A stretch of 64,000 nt of DNA from the NCBI GenBank assembly GCA_009192285.1, contig CM018604.1, forward strand, positions 3,578,580 to 3,642,579, in the 5' to 3' direction. Below the pieces are notes generated by a model that searched no databases, was not told where the DNA came from, and saw nothing but the letters and a program-made list of their open reading frames with translations. Positions 32,013-44,024 of the stretch are shown here, one piece after another (position 1 is the stretch's first letter; the number at the start of each line of letters is the position of its first letter). The position numbers and the translations under genes are program-made. Source of the DNA: Morchella semilibera (Eukaryota > Ascomycota > Pezizomycetes > Pezizales > Morchellaceae).

Positions 32013-35000
32013 ACCGGCGGCCCGAGTGATTCTTCATGACTCGAATTCAATTTTACTGGAACATGGTGAATGCTTTAGTTCGCAAGATAAGTTTATAAGA
32101 ACCAAACTTGCAACATATATGTAGGTAGCCGTGACCATGCCGCAGACTAGGGACCTAGATCTATTTTTTCTTCCTTCTAGCAGGGTGATTCTGACCAACA
32201 GGTCTGTAGAATTATGGGCCAACTAGACGAATAGGACTCCTAGGCCATCGAAACGGAATGTGACTCTTTACCTCTCTTTATCTACTTTTTATCCAGAATT
32301 AAGAATAACATTAATGAGTTAACAGGACCCGCGAGTTGATATAAAATAAGTACTAGCGAGCTTTTACACAATGTGTAATCGAGTGATATTCAATGATCCG
32401 TTCCGGAACTCATTAATAAATTACCTCCCTTGTAATTTGTATCGCACCGTGCCGGAGCTAGCCACTTGGCTTAGGGTGTTGGAAATCCCAGGCCTCAACA
32501 CCTGGATGATAGACGGATATATAAGCCCCCCCTCCTTTCAATTTCATGGGCACTAAAATCGACAATCTAGTGATCTCGGCATCAATGCATTATACATCAG
32601 CACAGCACCGGTCGGCCAGCGCCCGTCAAATTAAATACACAGCACCCTCGTCAATGCGCTAATAATGCGATACTGGTACAGTATCCTCCCCACAACCCCG
32701 GCTTTACTCGATATTCCTCACTAATCTCCGCAGTTCTATAGTAGTGCTTTCACGGCATTTTTTTCGCCCTGTATTATATCACCCTAGCCGGGTCCAGTTG
32801 TTCAAGTGAAGGCCAGATAATCATACCTACCAGTTTTAGGAGTATGGCGTCCGGAATTTAAACCTTCACCTCGTTTCAAATTCCTAAGGGCCCGTTAGGC
32901 CAAGACGGAGTTTTCACCCTTGTAAACTCCGTTTCAAATATCTTTTTGTTAGGCCTTGATCCTTGGAAACTCCATTTTGTCTGGGCCCTAAGGCTTTTCA
33001 AGGCAAGGAGTTCAAAGAAAAACTACACTCTCATTTCAAAGCCGCCCTGCTTTATGCCTAGGTGAATATAGTTTTGCCTTTCTAAAAACATGTGTTACTG
33101 TTGAGGAGTGGGCTGGTGTATCAATTTTTTGTACCACGACCACTCCGAATGAGGTGTGGGGATCAGAGTGTCGGTAGTGATAGAAGACGATCTCTGTGAA
33201 CGAGGAGTTAAATTCAGCCTGCAGTGTTTAAGTACTGGTCGCCCAGTTTGTTTGCTCTGTGTACTGGTCGTCATCCTGGGTTAGGGTTGGGCGCTCGCTA
33301 GGGCTGTCCGCACTCTCGGCCCGATAAAGTGCAATAACGCTAGCGAATTAATCTGGTACCTGCTTCGTCTCCCTGGTCAGTCAACCGAGCCAGCCGAGCC
33401 TCCTCCACGCAAGAACTGGTTGCCGAGCCTGCAGCCAAGCGATATTTGTGTGGAGGGGAGAGTATGATAGGATAGGAGGACCACCGAGAGCTGCGGCTTT
33501 CAGGGCTCTGACCCCCAGCTATCGACCATGGGCTGAAGAGTCCGCCCTGGATCGACCCGCAACCCCGAAAATTCGTTTCGGACACCCCCCTGTCGGGATT
33601 GCGGGGCGCCCAGAGTCTAAAACCCACACCTCGTTCCAAATCCTCAAGGCTTTTTAGCACGGTATAGATATAAAGAGTTGAAACAAAAATTATTTTCTCA
33701 TAAAGACAATCTAGGCCTAGGTGAATATAGTCTTGTTTCTCTAGAAATGTGTTAGTCTTGAGGAGTCTAGTTTATATTGAGGTGCGAGGATTAGAGTAAA
33801 TGCTAGGAGCCATTGTTGTTCCCACCTGTAGTTTATGTAGTAATTAGGAGTAGTTGAGTACAGTGGCAACTGAATATGCACTACGAAAACTGTTAGTACG
33901 TTTATTTCAATACGGTCCCAATATACCCTCTTGTGATTGTAGGACTCTACACGTACACCCAACTTTGGAGCTCGCACTCTATCCCCCTCCACCCCGTTCC
34001 AATTTCCAGCTTGCCCGCTTAGATCATTCAGCCCATTAGAAATTTACTGGGTCTTGTTTTGTATTAGCGCCTCCATTGCATAAAGTCTGGTGTGGGGATT
34101 GGTTGCTATGCATATGTAGGGTTAGGGGCCCCGGTCATCATACCAGAGACCTGCCTTGGCCAGTACTGAAATGTGCTTAGGGGGTGGATGTTCCATCCTT
34201 AAATCAAACATGCAGCTCAGAGGTGCGGAATCCTTGAGCTGTAAACGGAAGCAATAGAGAATCTCGCTAGCCGCGTGCTCTTTTTGCCAAAGTTTTTACA
34301 CGTGACTTCGCACGTCTTGAGGTTTCCTCATGTGACCGATTCATATGCAGTCGTTGTGAACTCACTCGGAGCAGGGTGAGTCATTATAATCATTCTTGGC
34401 AGGAACAAGATCGAGGCGGTAGTTCCCGTTAGTGCAGAGAGGGCTTTTGGGTACGGACAAATATCATTCATTATCTAGTATCATATACATTACAGTCGCA
34501 TCCTCGTCACCAATAATATTAGACTGGATTCTCAGTTCCCAACAAAAGGTCCTCTATACTTCCCTATGCTGATACACGTACGGAATCCTTTTTGTAGAAT
34601 TAATTATGGGTAATTTATCTTTTGTTGGGCGACTATAACAACAGCCGGTTACATTTCCATCGATGAATTACTTTGTCGTCTAGACCTCCGTAATTGTACT
34701 AAGATCCGAGTCTAGGTTCTCTGGGCATCCAGAGAAATACGCGGAGGTGCAACTAGTAGCACTTCATGACTCCGCCAGCATAATGCATGCCGAAGTTGCA
34801 ATGTCCTATTGAGGCAAGAAGCCTCAAGTCAGAGTGGGTAGGGTCAAATATTTCGTAGTTTTTTTTGAGGAAATCAGTATGCATTAAAAGATTATCGCAT
34901 TTCTGCTCCATAAAAACTACAGGTACTGTGAATTCCTTATTAATATAAACACATAACTTTTAACTCACTCCATATCGACACACAGGACCACTACGGACTT

Positions 35001-36315
35001 CAAGGGAGTTCACATAGTGCACTTGTAGTTACGCCTAGCATGCATAAGGTAGCAAGAGGAGAGCACGAGGTCGCACGGAGTCTAGCGAATCAACCTTAGA
35101 TTTTACACACATTATTGTCGGAGGATCTACATTTGGATGAGTCGCGACATAGGCATCTAGGGGATAGAATACATCTTGCCTTTTCTTGTATAACCACAGC
35201 ACTATTTCCTTTCGACACGTTTAGATTGCCGGGGCATCCACCATTACACACGCCCCCAGGTAGTTTCTTCCTTTCTCCCAACCTTTCCCCGTTCTCGGAT
35301 TTCGCAGTCGTTCGGATGCGCCCTTAAAGATACAAACATACAACAGGCCTAGCTAGAGCCCTTTCGCCGGCGCCACCACCACAGCCCACAGAGTCGTTGA
35401 CGCCTAAGACGACCTCCAAGTGCTTGGGATTACAGCTCCGTTACACAGACGGAGGGAAATCGCGCTAGTGGGTTACCTATTACCTATCATTCTATATTGA
35501 GTATAGTTGCTCAAGATTCTGAGTGGAGCTAGACAAGCGAGATACGACAGCCTTTCTAAGGATAATTTGAGATCTCACAAGGTTATTTACCCTTCCCTCC
35601 GCCGACCCCTTCCCCTCAGCAGACGAGTGCAGCTATTACAGATAATTTATGACTGTATTCTGTGGTTAGTCTAATGGAGGTCACACCACTATAGTCTCAT
35701 TTGATCGTATACTAGTAATAAGTATATCAGTCTCCTCACTCAACGGCATTCATTATCTGGGAGGATTCTAGTTTCACTAGGCAATTGAGAGGATACGATT
35801 GTAAATACGACTGTGTCGGAGAGCAGTTATGCCTCAAGCTCTACTACCATCACGCCAGTACTGGTTCCCTCACCCTTATCGTTTCAATTGGCACACTACT
35901 TAATATGAGAGGAGGTAAAAATTTCAAAAACAATCTTTCTCTTTATGGTCCTCAGAGACCCCAAGATCCATTATGCGACTTAACTTTCCACTCCCAAGAC
36001 CCCAATGCTAGCGAAGCTCGATCCTAGGGTAGGACTTCCCCCACCACCACATGGAAATATGCTACCTGGTAGTGTTAATCAGATTTTGTTTTCCTTGGTC
36101 CATTTGGCCGGGGAGACGGATTGCGACCCATTTCAGGTAGCAGCCTAACGGGCCCACGGAAGAACTAGGAAGAATAGAGTGGATTAATTTAGTAGAGGAA
36201 CCCCATCTGCTTGGAGGTTTACGATAACTGACGAGACGGACAAAGTGTATTACACAACTCCAGTAACGCCCTGATTGTTTCAAGATGAAGTAATTCCCTT
36301 CTTTTATTGCAGCCT
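32013..36315. other. Gene-free region with an old duplication
   Basis: Segments at about 32855-33130 and 33615-33780 share several blocks (cacctcgttycaaat; ctaggtgaatatagt; atgtgttactgttgaggag/atgtgttagtcttgaggag), so they look like diverged copies of one repeat. The remainder holds only short frames without family features. Confidence 0.4.
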
Positions 36316-37444
36316 TTATTCGCGTTCGTTCGGAACATCTTGTCTATGGCAAGTTTTTAGATGAGCTAGGAGGTTCGATCTTCTTCTTTTTCGACAACCA
36401 CGCTTCTCGACCCGCACGCGAATTCCTAGTGGTGAGCAACCCTTCTTCGTATACTTACCTTTGCGCTTAACAGCTCTGTAAATCTCTATTAATCCCTTTT
36501 GGGGTTTCTCTCTCTCGTTTGTCGTGTTTCTCTTTCTGCTTTAATAGCACAGTATCTGGCTCGCAACCGTTTCTCTCGCCGGAACGGGGCTAGAACGGTA
36601 CAGGCAACGTATCGAAACGGGCCATCCTTATCCGGTTTTGCATCTCCCCCACACCACTGGAGCACACACCAGGCCCGCACTAACCTCCCAGCTTTGGATC
36701 TTCCTGCCGAGGGTCCTTTGCGCGCCGGAGATCCATCCCCGAGAGCTCGCGTTTCACGTGTACCGGTCTGCTTTGGGGTCGCTCGGGCGCCCCTAACCCG
36801 TTTCGCCACCGTTACCGTGGATTACCGGTGCGTAAGAGCTCCTTCTATGGGTGAGGTCCTTCTCATCCCGGTCCGCTTCAGCCGCTGGACTCAACGCGAA
36901 CTGGTTGGAATGGGTGAGCCGTTGCGTTGAGATTTTGATGCGCATTTTAGAAAGCATCTGAGTGGGTACTTCCGTATTGTTGCTCCAACCTTCTACTTGA
37001 TAACTGTTGTTCATGGGCATTGGGTGGTATGGAAGAGGCGGGGTGGGGGGGGTAGAGCGATGGCCTTTGAGCTGGTACTCTGCCGTGGCTTTGACTATAG
37101 TTAGTTTAGACCAGATGTAATTATCGAGGAAGAAATTACTTGATATTTCCGGGAATCTCAAGCTCCAAATGACCCTCGTAGTTTCCGAACCACGGCTCAC
37201 CCTGCTCAAAGTGGCTGCCGGTGGTTCTCTCGTACGCCACGAACGGAAATGAGAAAGCTTGGGCAGAATAAGAGCTCTTGGCAGGTTGAGCAGAGCTCAA
37301 CGGCTGATTTTCGGTTTGGGTACCTCCCGCTAGGGGTATATGACGAGAGCTTGTTGCCGCATAGGGGGTTAGGTCAAGCATATATTCTTCAATATAGTGG
37401 TTTTGTAGACCAGGCTTAGATGCACAATCGTCTGCGGAAGGCAT
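36316..37444 (-). CDS. Candidate C2H2-like zinc-finger gene, possibly degraded
   Basis: On the minus strand a 102-aa N-terminal exon (37444-37140, Ser/Gln/Pro-rich) ends at a GTAATT donor. A second piece (about 37088-36810) contains STPPTPPLPYHPMPMNN. A final open frame ending at TAA 36316 gives KRGCRKRRRSNLLAHLKTCH, which matches GCRGFERRGNLLTHLRGCH in the gene at 13747-14851. Similar order and composition suggest a paralog. The splice phases between pieces could not be reconciled, the middle (36480-36830) is unusually GC-rich with several conflicting frames, and the aromatic residue of the finger is missing. It may be a pseudogene or need different exon borders. Confidence 0.35.
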
Positions 37445-40400
37445 AATATAAAGTTTGGGTGTGTAGAGATCTATGTAAAAGGTAACTATTGAGCCGGGAA
37501 TGACCTGAGAACTTGCTTTAATGTGGCATATTTATAAAGATTACTTTCAAAATGGTTGATTGAAGAATACAATAGGATTCTCTTAAAGAGCCGCAAGTGC
37601 AGAGAAAAAAAAGAAACCAAGCTTAGAGACTTGATGCCTGAGTTGGCCTATTATTCGAAAATTTGGTGCATGGCTTAAATACCTGCAGCATGAACTCAGC
37701 AACCGAAGTAGTCAGAAAGAGGTTTGAGGGCTACATGGTACCTGGAGATGAATTTATCGCGAAAGAGTCCGAACGAGTAGTGCAAAATAATTTGACTGCC
37801 GATAAGACCTGTAATCATTTAGTAGAGCATTAACATCACTATTATTATTATTAGCTAGAAGGAATTGATTTTATCAGTATATGTAGGGCGGTCATAAAAA
37901 GTACTTGGTATATCTCCCCACTTAGGGAGGCCCTCAATCGTTTGTAGTAGTACCCTGCCATCGCGGCTCCGAAACATATTCAAGGGACATGTTCCCTACG
38001 ATCTAGTTTGCTCGAGCTACCCCCGAAAGAAACCGCTTCGTGCAATTCCACGTCCGTCACTATTTAGCGCGACTGGCTCAGCCGCCCCCCCGCCCTCTCC
38101 CCCCCTCGGAAATCTGCGTCCCCTCAATCGGCGAGATTAGCACACATGCCATTTCTTATTTCTTATTGATATCTGTTAATTGCTATTTTTGTCTGCCATG
38201 ATGTTCAAGTTCTATGCTGTGATGGATCAGAGTGACCCCCGTGAACGGTGCCGATACCGCAAAAATTTCAAGATAAGTGCCCGGGTTCAACGCAAAAGAA
38301 CAGAGCAACGGGCGGGCCGTCCGAATCTGAGGTCTGATGCCGATGGCATGCTGATGGTGTGCCAAGAACGCAAACAACCAATTAGACCGGCATGTAGATT
38401 TGAGCCTTGACCCGGGTGTTCTTTCGAGACGGTACTAGTACCGCCCGACGTCTAGACGCGTGAGCATAGTCTATATGGAGCGAACTGAGATTTCCATGCA
38501 GAACCCCATGACAAGACCAGTTCCAAATCTAGCTACAATTCGGGGGAGGCTGAATGAGGCCTGTAATCAATTTTCAAGCCATTCTTTAGAGGCTTGTATG
38601 CAGTTGTAAGCTGGCGAGGCGCCCCCTGCCGCTTGGAGTGAGAGGGGTTCGTTTTAGATTATGATGCGGTTAGTGAGAGCGGTGGCTTATCTGTGTGCAC
38701 TCTTGAGCACGCAAACCAGGTTTCTTATGCTCTGGATAGGTGGCGACGTATCAGGAAATACCTCTGGGCAAAGACTCGCGTTCATGAGTGGTAACCCAGT
38801 CAGAGGATCAGGAATGCATATATACACATGGATGGAGACAGATATATTCAGCAACGTTATATCAACGTCGTTAACTAATCAGCTCGTCAACAATCATGGA
38901 GCATCTATACGACTACAGTGATTGTAAGGTCATTTCGGCTACTCATGCAGTGAGAGGACGCCAGGTCGCTATCGGCGTCAGATAGGCCACGAGTCCCGGG
39001 ATATTAGAGGAAGTTACCACATTAATAAGCGAAGTGTGGCGTAGAAATACGTAGTAAATAGAGCGATAGCGTTAATGTACACTGGCACATGCACTCCCCG
39101 TCATGTAGAATCACTCCGGGTCTCGTGTACTCTCCACCCAAGAAGATTATCTTATTGCTTAATATCCTAATGCTGGGGTCGGCCATTCAAATCCTTATAT
39201 TGAGCAGTCAAGCTGGGCGTATGAATATCTAATGCGTATTTGTGGAGATTTGTAAAGATTAGGGACGGAAGAAAGGGCTTATTGATTTAACGGACAGGAA
39301 TAACCTTCTTTAGGCCAGAGATGGGTCCACCTGTTCTATACGGGGAGATATTGGAATCTCAAAATTGATTTGCTTCCATCCTTGCGGAGCGGGTAAGATT
39401 ATATTCCGCGATAACTTCCAAAGGGGGGGGGCCTCACATGTCAGGCTCCCGATGTTCGTTTCACTACAGCTGACCGGCATGGTACCAGTCAAAAATTCTG
39501 TATAAGTTTTAACCACTGTCACTTCATATGCTTTCTTTCTAGAGGTTAATATGCAACGTTATAGGCATCGAGAATGTGAGTTTCCTTGAGGAGTTGGACA
39601 ACGTTTTCACGCTCTGGTGGGAAGGCGTTTTTAATCCCACTTCAGAACAGGATGGGTATTTACGATAATTCAAGGGTCGTTGTACGTAATGGTCTTTTCG
39701 AGTCGGGAGTATTGGCGTATTTGGAGCGTTGTATTATGGGATTAAGAAAGTCCGAAAATGTACCTGGGTCAACCCTTCTGAATTTGTACATAGGAATTAA
39801 TACCTGACATGGGCCTCATTTCTGATGTTATTCTCCAGCCATTAGTACTAAGGAGAGTCTAATTAATTGGACTGTCTGATGCGTGTGTGACTTATGACCT
39901 GGACCCTGTGTGCGCGAGTCGTGCGGGTCACCTGTCTCGCTACGAGAATGACGCAGGTGGTTATTGATAGGTGATCAATTGAGAGATTATCACACGCGAG
40001 AATCCGCGCGGCAGAAAGACTGTCTAAATATAGCCACGGAGAGGAGACAGCCGACGAGTTACCAGTTTTATTGTGCTGTAGCTGTGCAAGCTTGTATACG
40101 CGCTGATCACTTTATTAAACCTCTAGCGTGTGGCTAATACCACTGAGGCGCCGCCGGTCGATAATCTTTGGCGTAAGGGCATGAGGATCGTATGTTAATG
40201 AGTGGCTGAGGTATTGTGGTTTGGAAAGAGTTTGTTATTATAAGGGCGAACGCGGGAGGCCGGTGTTCTTGAAGGTGCGCTCGCTAAATTGCCCGCTCAC
40301 GGATGAGTGATGACTGTGCGCTCTCCGTATGAACGCACGTCAGTGAAGCTCATTGCTGGAGGAACGCCCACGCCGAGAGCGGCCCCAACCAAGGCGTGGC

Positions 40401-41661
40401 GATCGCGGGCTGTTTTCATAGCTAAAACAAAATCAATGCAAGGGGAGGGCAAAGTTTGGCTCGATTCTGGGCAAGCCAGTTCACTGCCGTTAGATGTGAG
40501 ACATTGTTCGTGCGCTGCAGCAAGTATGAGCCAGAAGCTAGAGAATAGACCCCACTAACGATTTAAGTGATAAAGAAGGGGAGAGATCCCATTGTGAAGC
40601 CCAGCCACCCCTAACAAATCGAGCGTGCCACGACCAGACCTTCTAGTTGGGGTAGCAATTCCGTTTGCATTCGGGAAATAGCAGGAGCAACGCTCGGCCC
40701 TTGATGGGGACCCGATGCTCCATCACAAATAATACAAACCTCCAAAAGGTGACATAAATATAGTGGCGCAGAGTAGACTGATAGTGCAGTTAGACAATAT
40801 GCATATGATCACGAGTGGAGATCCTGTGCGGTGACAGATACGCTGTAAGGCTACCGTGCACTAAAATAGCTTGCGTGTATCAATACGCTAAGCGCCTTAG
40901 ACTCCTAGTCTTACTTGAAAATGTGTTACTTGAGCGCATGCCATTCCTATCCTATTTGTTGATAATGTAGGTAATATATGCGCCGTATGACCTGGAGTGA
41001 AGGCTTATCGAGAACCACAACTATTTACATAGAGGCCGAAGAAATCTAGATAATTACCGAAGTTATATTATACCAAATGCAGACAGGGTGGCCATAGTCA
41101 CTGATGGACGTTGAAAGATGCTAACGAGTATGTTCGATCGCAGAGCTTGGAATACCGACATGAGGTCACCCCTTTTAGAGGACGGCACCCCGCATCTCAG
41201 TGAGCGGTAGGTGGATATTCCTTATTCCGAAAGCTGCACAATGGCACTATGCAAAAGGCACGTGTTGGTGACAACACAGGGTAGGGAGTACTGCGGGAAG
41301 TAAGAAACTACGGTTTATAGAACGGTTAAACTCCAGGTCCACTCATAAAGAGGAGTTAAGATACGTATGGCCAGGGGTTCTCACGAAGCCGAATGCAGAA
41401 ATAAATTATAAATTTAATCGTTACTGCTGCTTGAGGAGGCTTAAGTGATTATCATCAAAAAAAGCGACAAGAGGCTGCGAATTTCTGAAAGGTTGTCATC
41501 CGTCAAAGGGATAGCAGGCCCACTAGCATAGAATCGGTCAATATGAGAATAAATCAATCAAGGCCTATTTGTAATTACAATATTATACTGAGGTATGTAC
41601 ATGCACGTATACATCTGAAAAATCCCTACACATACATGTATATACATCGGGCTGTGAATCA
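37445..41661. other. Gene-free region, no feature recognised
   Basis: About 4 kb with only short frames (for example 38661-38921 and 40307-40558), none with a family signature. An (ATT)n tract lies at 37842-37852. Base composition becomes more even after 39 kb. Confidence 0.35.
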
Positions 41662-41969
41662 TCACTTCGGATGTGGATCCACCTGATCCAGCAGACCACG
41701 GCCACCTAGAGCAGCTTCCCCCCCCCTGGCTTCGGCTTCTTGCTTGGCCTTAATGCGGGCCGGTTCTTCCTCTGCAGTATGGTTACGTGTGAATTCGGCT
41801 TCCTGTTCTGATTCCGGACATCAAGCATGAAACATTAGGAACGACAATTGTAGAGCAATTGGGCATACAATACCTTTTGCAGGCGACAGAGGCAGAAGCC
41901 AAAGAAGTAGCGAAGGTGGGCGAAGGTTATAGTTGGCTTGATACCTTTCAACTCAGGTAAGTTCTTGAA
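41662..41969 (-). CDS. Two-exon fragment of an unrecognised small protein (partial)
   Basis: Exon 41969-41874 (32 codons, FKNLPELKGIKPTITFAHLR and on, with a hydrophobic stretch FAHLRYFFGFCLC) is joined in phase 0 by a 71-nt intron (41873-41803, GTATTG..ACAG) to exon 41802-41662. The latter encodes EAEFTRNHTAEEEPARIKAK and ends LLDQVDPHPK. The 5' exon is preceded by a C-run and a CACAG acceptor, so more exons should lie upstream, but none was found before 42300. The charged, Ala/Glu-rich tail looks like real coding sequence. I do not recognise the family. It could be a relic. Confidence 0.35.
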
Positions 41970-43337
41970 CTGTGGGGGGGGGGGGGGGGTGCAGAATGCT
42001 AAAGTGTCTACTCGTCTACTCTAGGTAAAATTCTCAGGATATACTAACAAGATATTGGAATTCAATGATCACAACTGGCAGATGTCCCGGCCACTAAATT
42101 ACCACTTTTAGTCGATTATCGTCTTCAAGAAACACAGAGCCGAGAGTATCGTTGAAAAACTACGGAACAATTATGGCACTGGAAGGCGGACTTGCAGGTG
42201 TGAATAACAACCGCGCTCTTGGTTCCGGGGGTGATAGGTAATTGCTTGTCCGTTATACCCGACGCTGGCAGATTGTTGCTTGGTTGCTACAAAGCCGTGA
42301 TGCCAAGAACGTTGGGATTATGTTATACAGAAGCGTGACGTGTGACAGGGGATCTAACTTTTGAGCGTTTTATGGAAGCCAATTTGGGGGCGACGAAAAC
42401 ACAGGTTTCAGGATTAGATACAGCCTGAGCACCTGTGCTTTGTCCGCTCAACCAGTTTCGTCGTTGTCCCCAAAGTGACCTTAGTAGTTTGCATACCGGT
42501 GAAGGAGTGGTGACTGGCCACATGTAGCCCGTCCCCGCCTATGTAGGTACCCAGGTAGTCGGGAGGTGAGGCACTTTCGCAGTCGTACGGGAATTAATTT
42601 CCACATAAGGTGTTGAGATGCTCTTCATGATTGGAAAATCAAATAATGTCACTACATTTCTTTGCGACTTCTTGCCTGAAAGATAGATTTTTTTTTCTTC
42701 CTCTCAAATACCACTAAATGTATGAGTACGGTAGAGAAGTTCTGTATGACTATGTATGTTGTGTTGTGGGAAAACGTACATGTAGATATTTGATCATGAT
42801 GTAGCTATAGACCAAGAATCTTATCACGAGATATCACTCGGAGTTCACTAGCAGGGGCGTGTTTAGTTTTTTCATCTCCGCCTGTCCACTTCGTCCGCTA
42901 TCTTCCAATCGCCTAACCAGGGTACATACCTTTTATAATGGTGGCTGCTTTGTAGAGGAGTATGGGCTAAAACATATAGCCTTCGAACCGTAGACGCAAA
43001 ACCCTTCCTGTCTATAATATAAGGGTACGACTTTGAGCCACTTCTGTACCCTTAATTGTAGGGCGATTCAACTGTGGTTGCCGTATTACGCTCCATACTT
43101 GCATTCGGGTGTGCGTCTGAGAGGCGGGGGCAGACGGAGCGGTGGTGGTGGTACGTGGTGGTGGGGAACGAATGGAGGATGGATCTAGATCGGTGGTTTG
43201 GCGTGTACAGAGTAACAGTGTACTTTAGCTTTTTTTTTTTTTTTCCATTATTTTTTTTTTTTTTTTGATTCGTTGGCTATGGCAACACCTGACAATTAAT
43301 TTTTCTCTGAACTACCAGTACCAAAAAGAGGGGTGGG
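41970..43337. other. Intergenic, no gene supported
   Basis: G-run at 41973-41989 and T-runs at 43231-43266. Short frames only. Confidence 0.35.
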
Positions 43338-43436
43338 ATCACTACGGTATTCTCGTTGATACGCTAGAAATGCGGTAAGAATACGGTATCCGTACAGTAC
43401 TCTTCCTCTAATGCCGATTTAATTCATACTGTAGGT
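43338..43436. mobile_element. MITE family G, copy 2 (opposite orientation)
   Basis: Reverse complement of about 21080-21170. Left end CACTACGGTATTCTCGTTGA. Confidence 0.55.
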
Positions 43437-44024
43437 GTAGACTCCTTTTTTTTTTGAAAAAAAAAAAAAAAAAAAAAAAAAAAAGGAATGGAACGATGAA
43501 AATAACAAAGAAAGGTACAATCCGAACAGCTTAATGTTGTGTCTCTAGATTCCTCCCCATCCACTCCCGAGTTTCCGCAACCCCTCCTCTTCATCTTTTG
43601 CCCCCCCCCCCCCCTTCCCCCACATCATTCCGTCAACTTCTCCCGCGCCCCCAGGCCTTCATAGTTTCTTCTTCCGTCCATATAATAACAGGCGGGCAAT
43701 GGTTTTTTTCTTATGTACTCTTGCTTACGAACGGTGTTATAGCAGGGCTCGTCTTTCATTTACGACAATCCCGATCACAATCCATTCTCACCGTTCCCTG
43801 CGACCTATACCAAAAAGCACAAGGAAAGAACTCACTGTATAAAAAGGAAAAGTACAGGTTATTTCTATACTATTCTAATCCATACCCATCCAAAAATAAA
43901 CAAAAGAGAAAGGGAGACCCAATACATAAATACATAACGAGATAAAAAAAGGAAAAAAACCAACCACCACCACAACCCCCACCAACACACGATTAAAAAT
44001 TAACAGGCAATATGTAACCACCTA
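43437..44024. other. A-run and low-complexity 3' flank of the MFS gene
   Basis: A 30-nt A-run around 43457-43484, a C-run at 43601-43612 and A/C-rich sequence up to the transporter stop. The 115-aa frame at 43598-43945 is not called. Confidence 0.4.

Noticed and set aside
36489-36930. GC-rich frames on both strands (143 aa plus, 106 aa minus)
   Set aside because: High GC lowers stop frequency in all frames. No motif was recognised, and they lie in the unresolved middle of the candidate C2H2-like gene.
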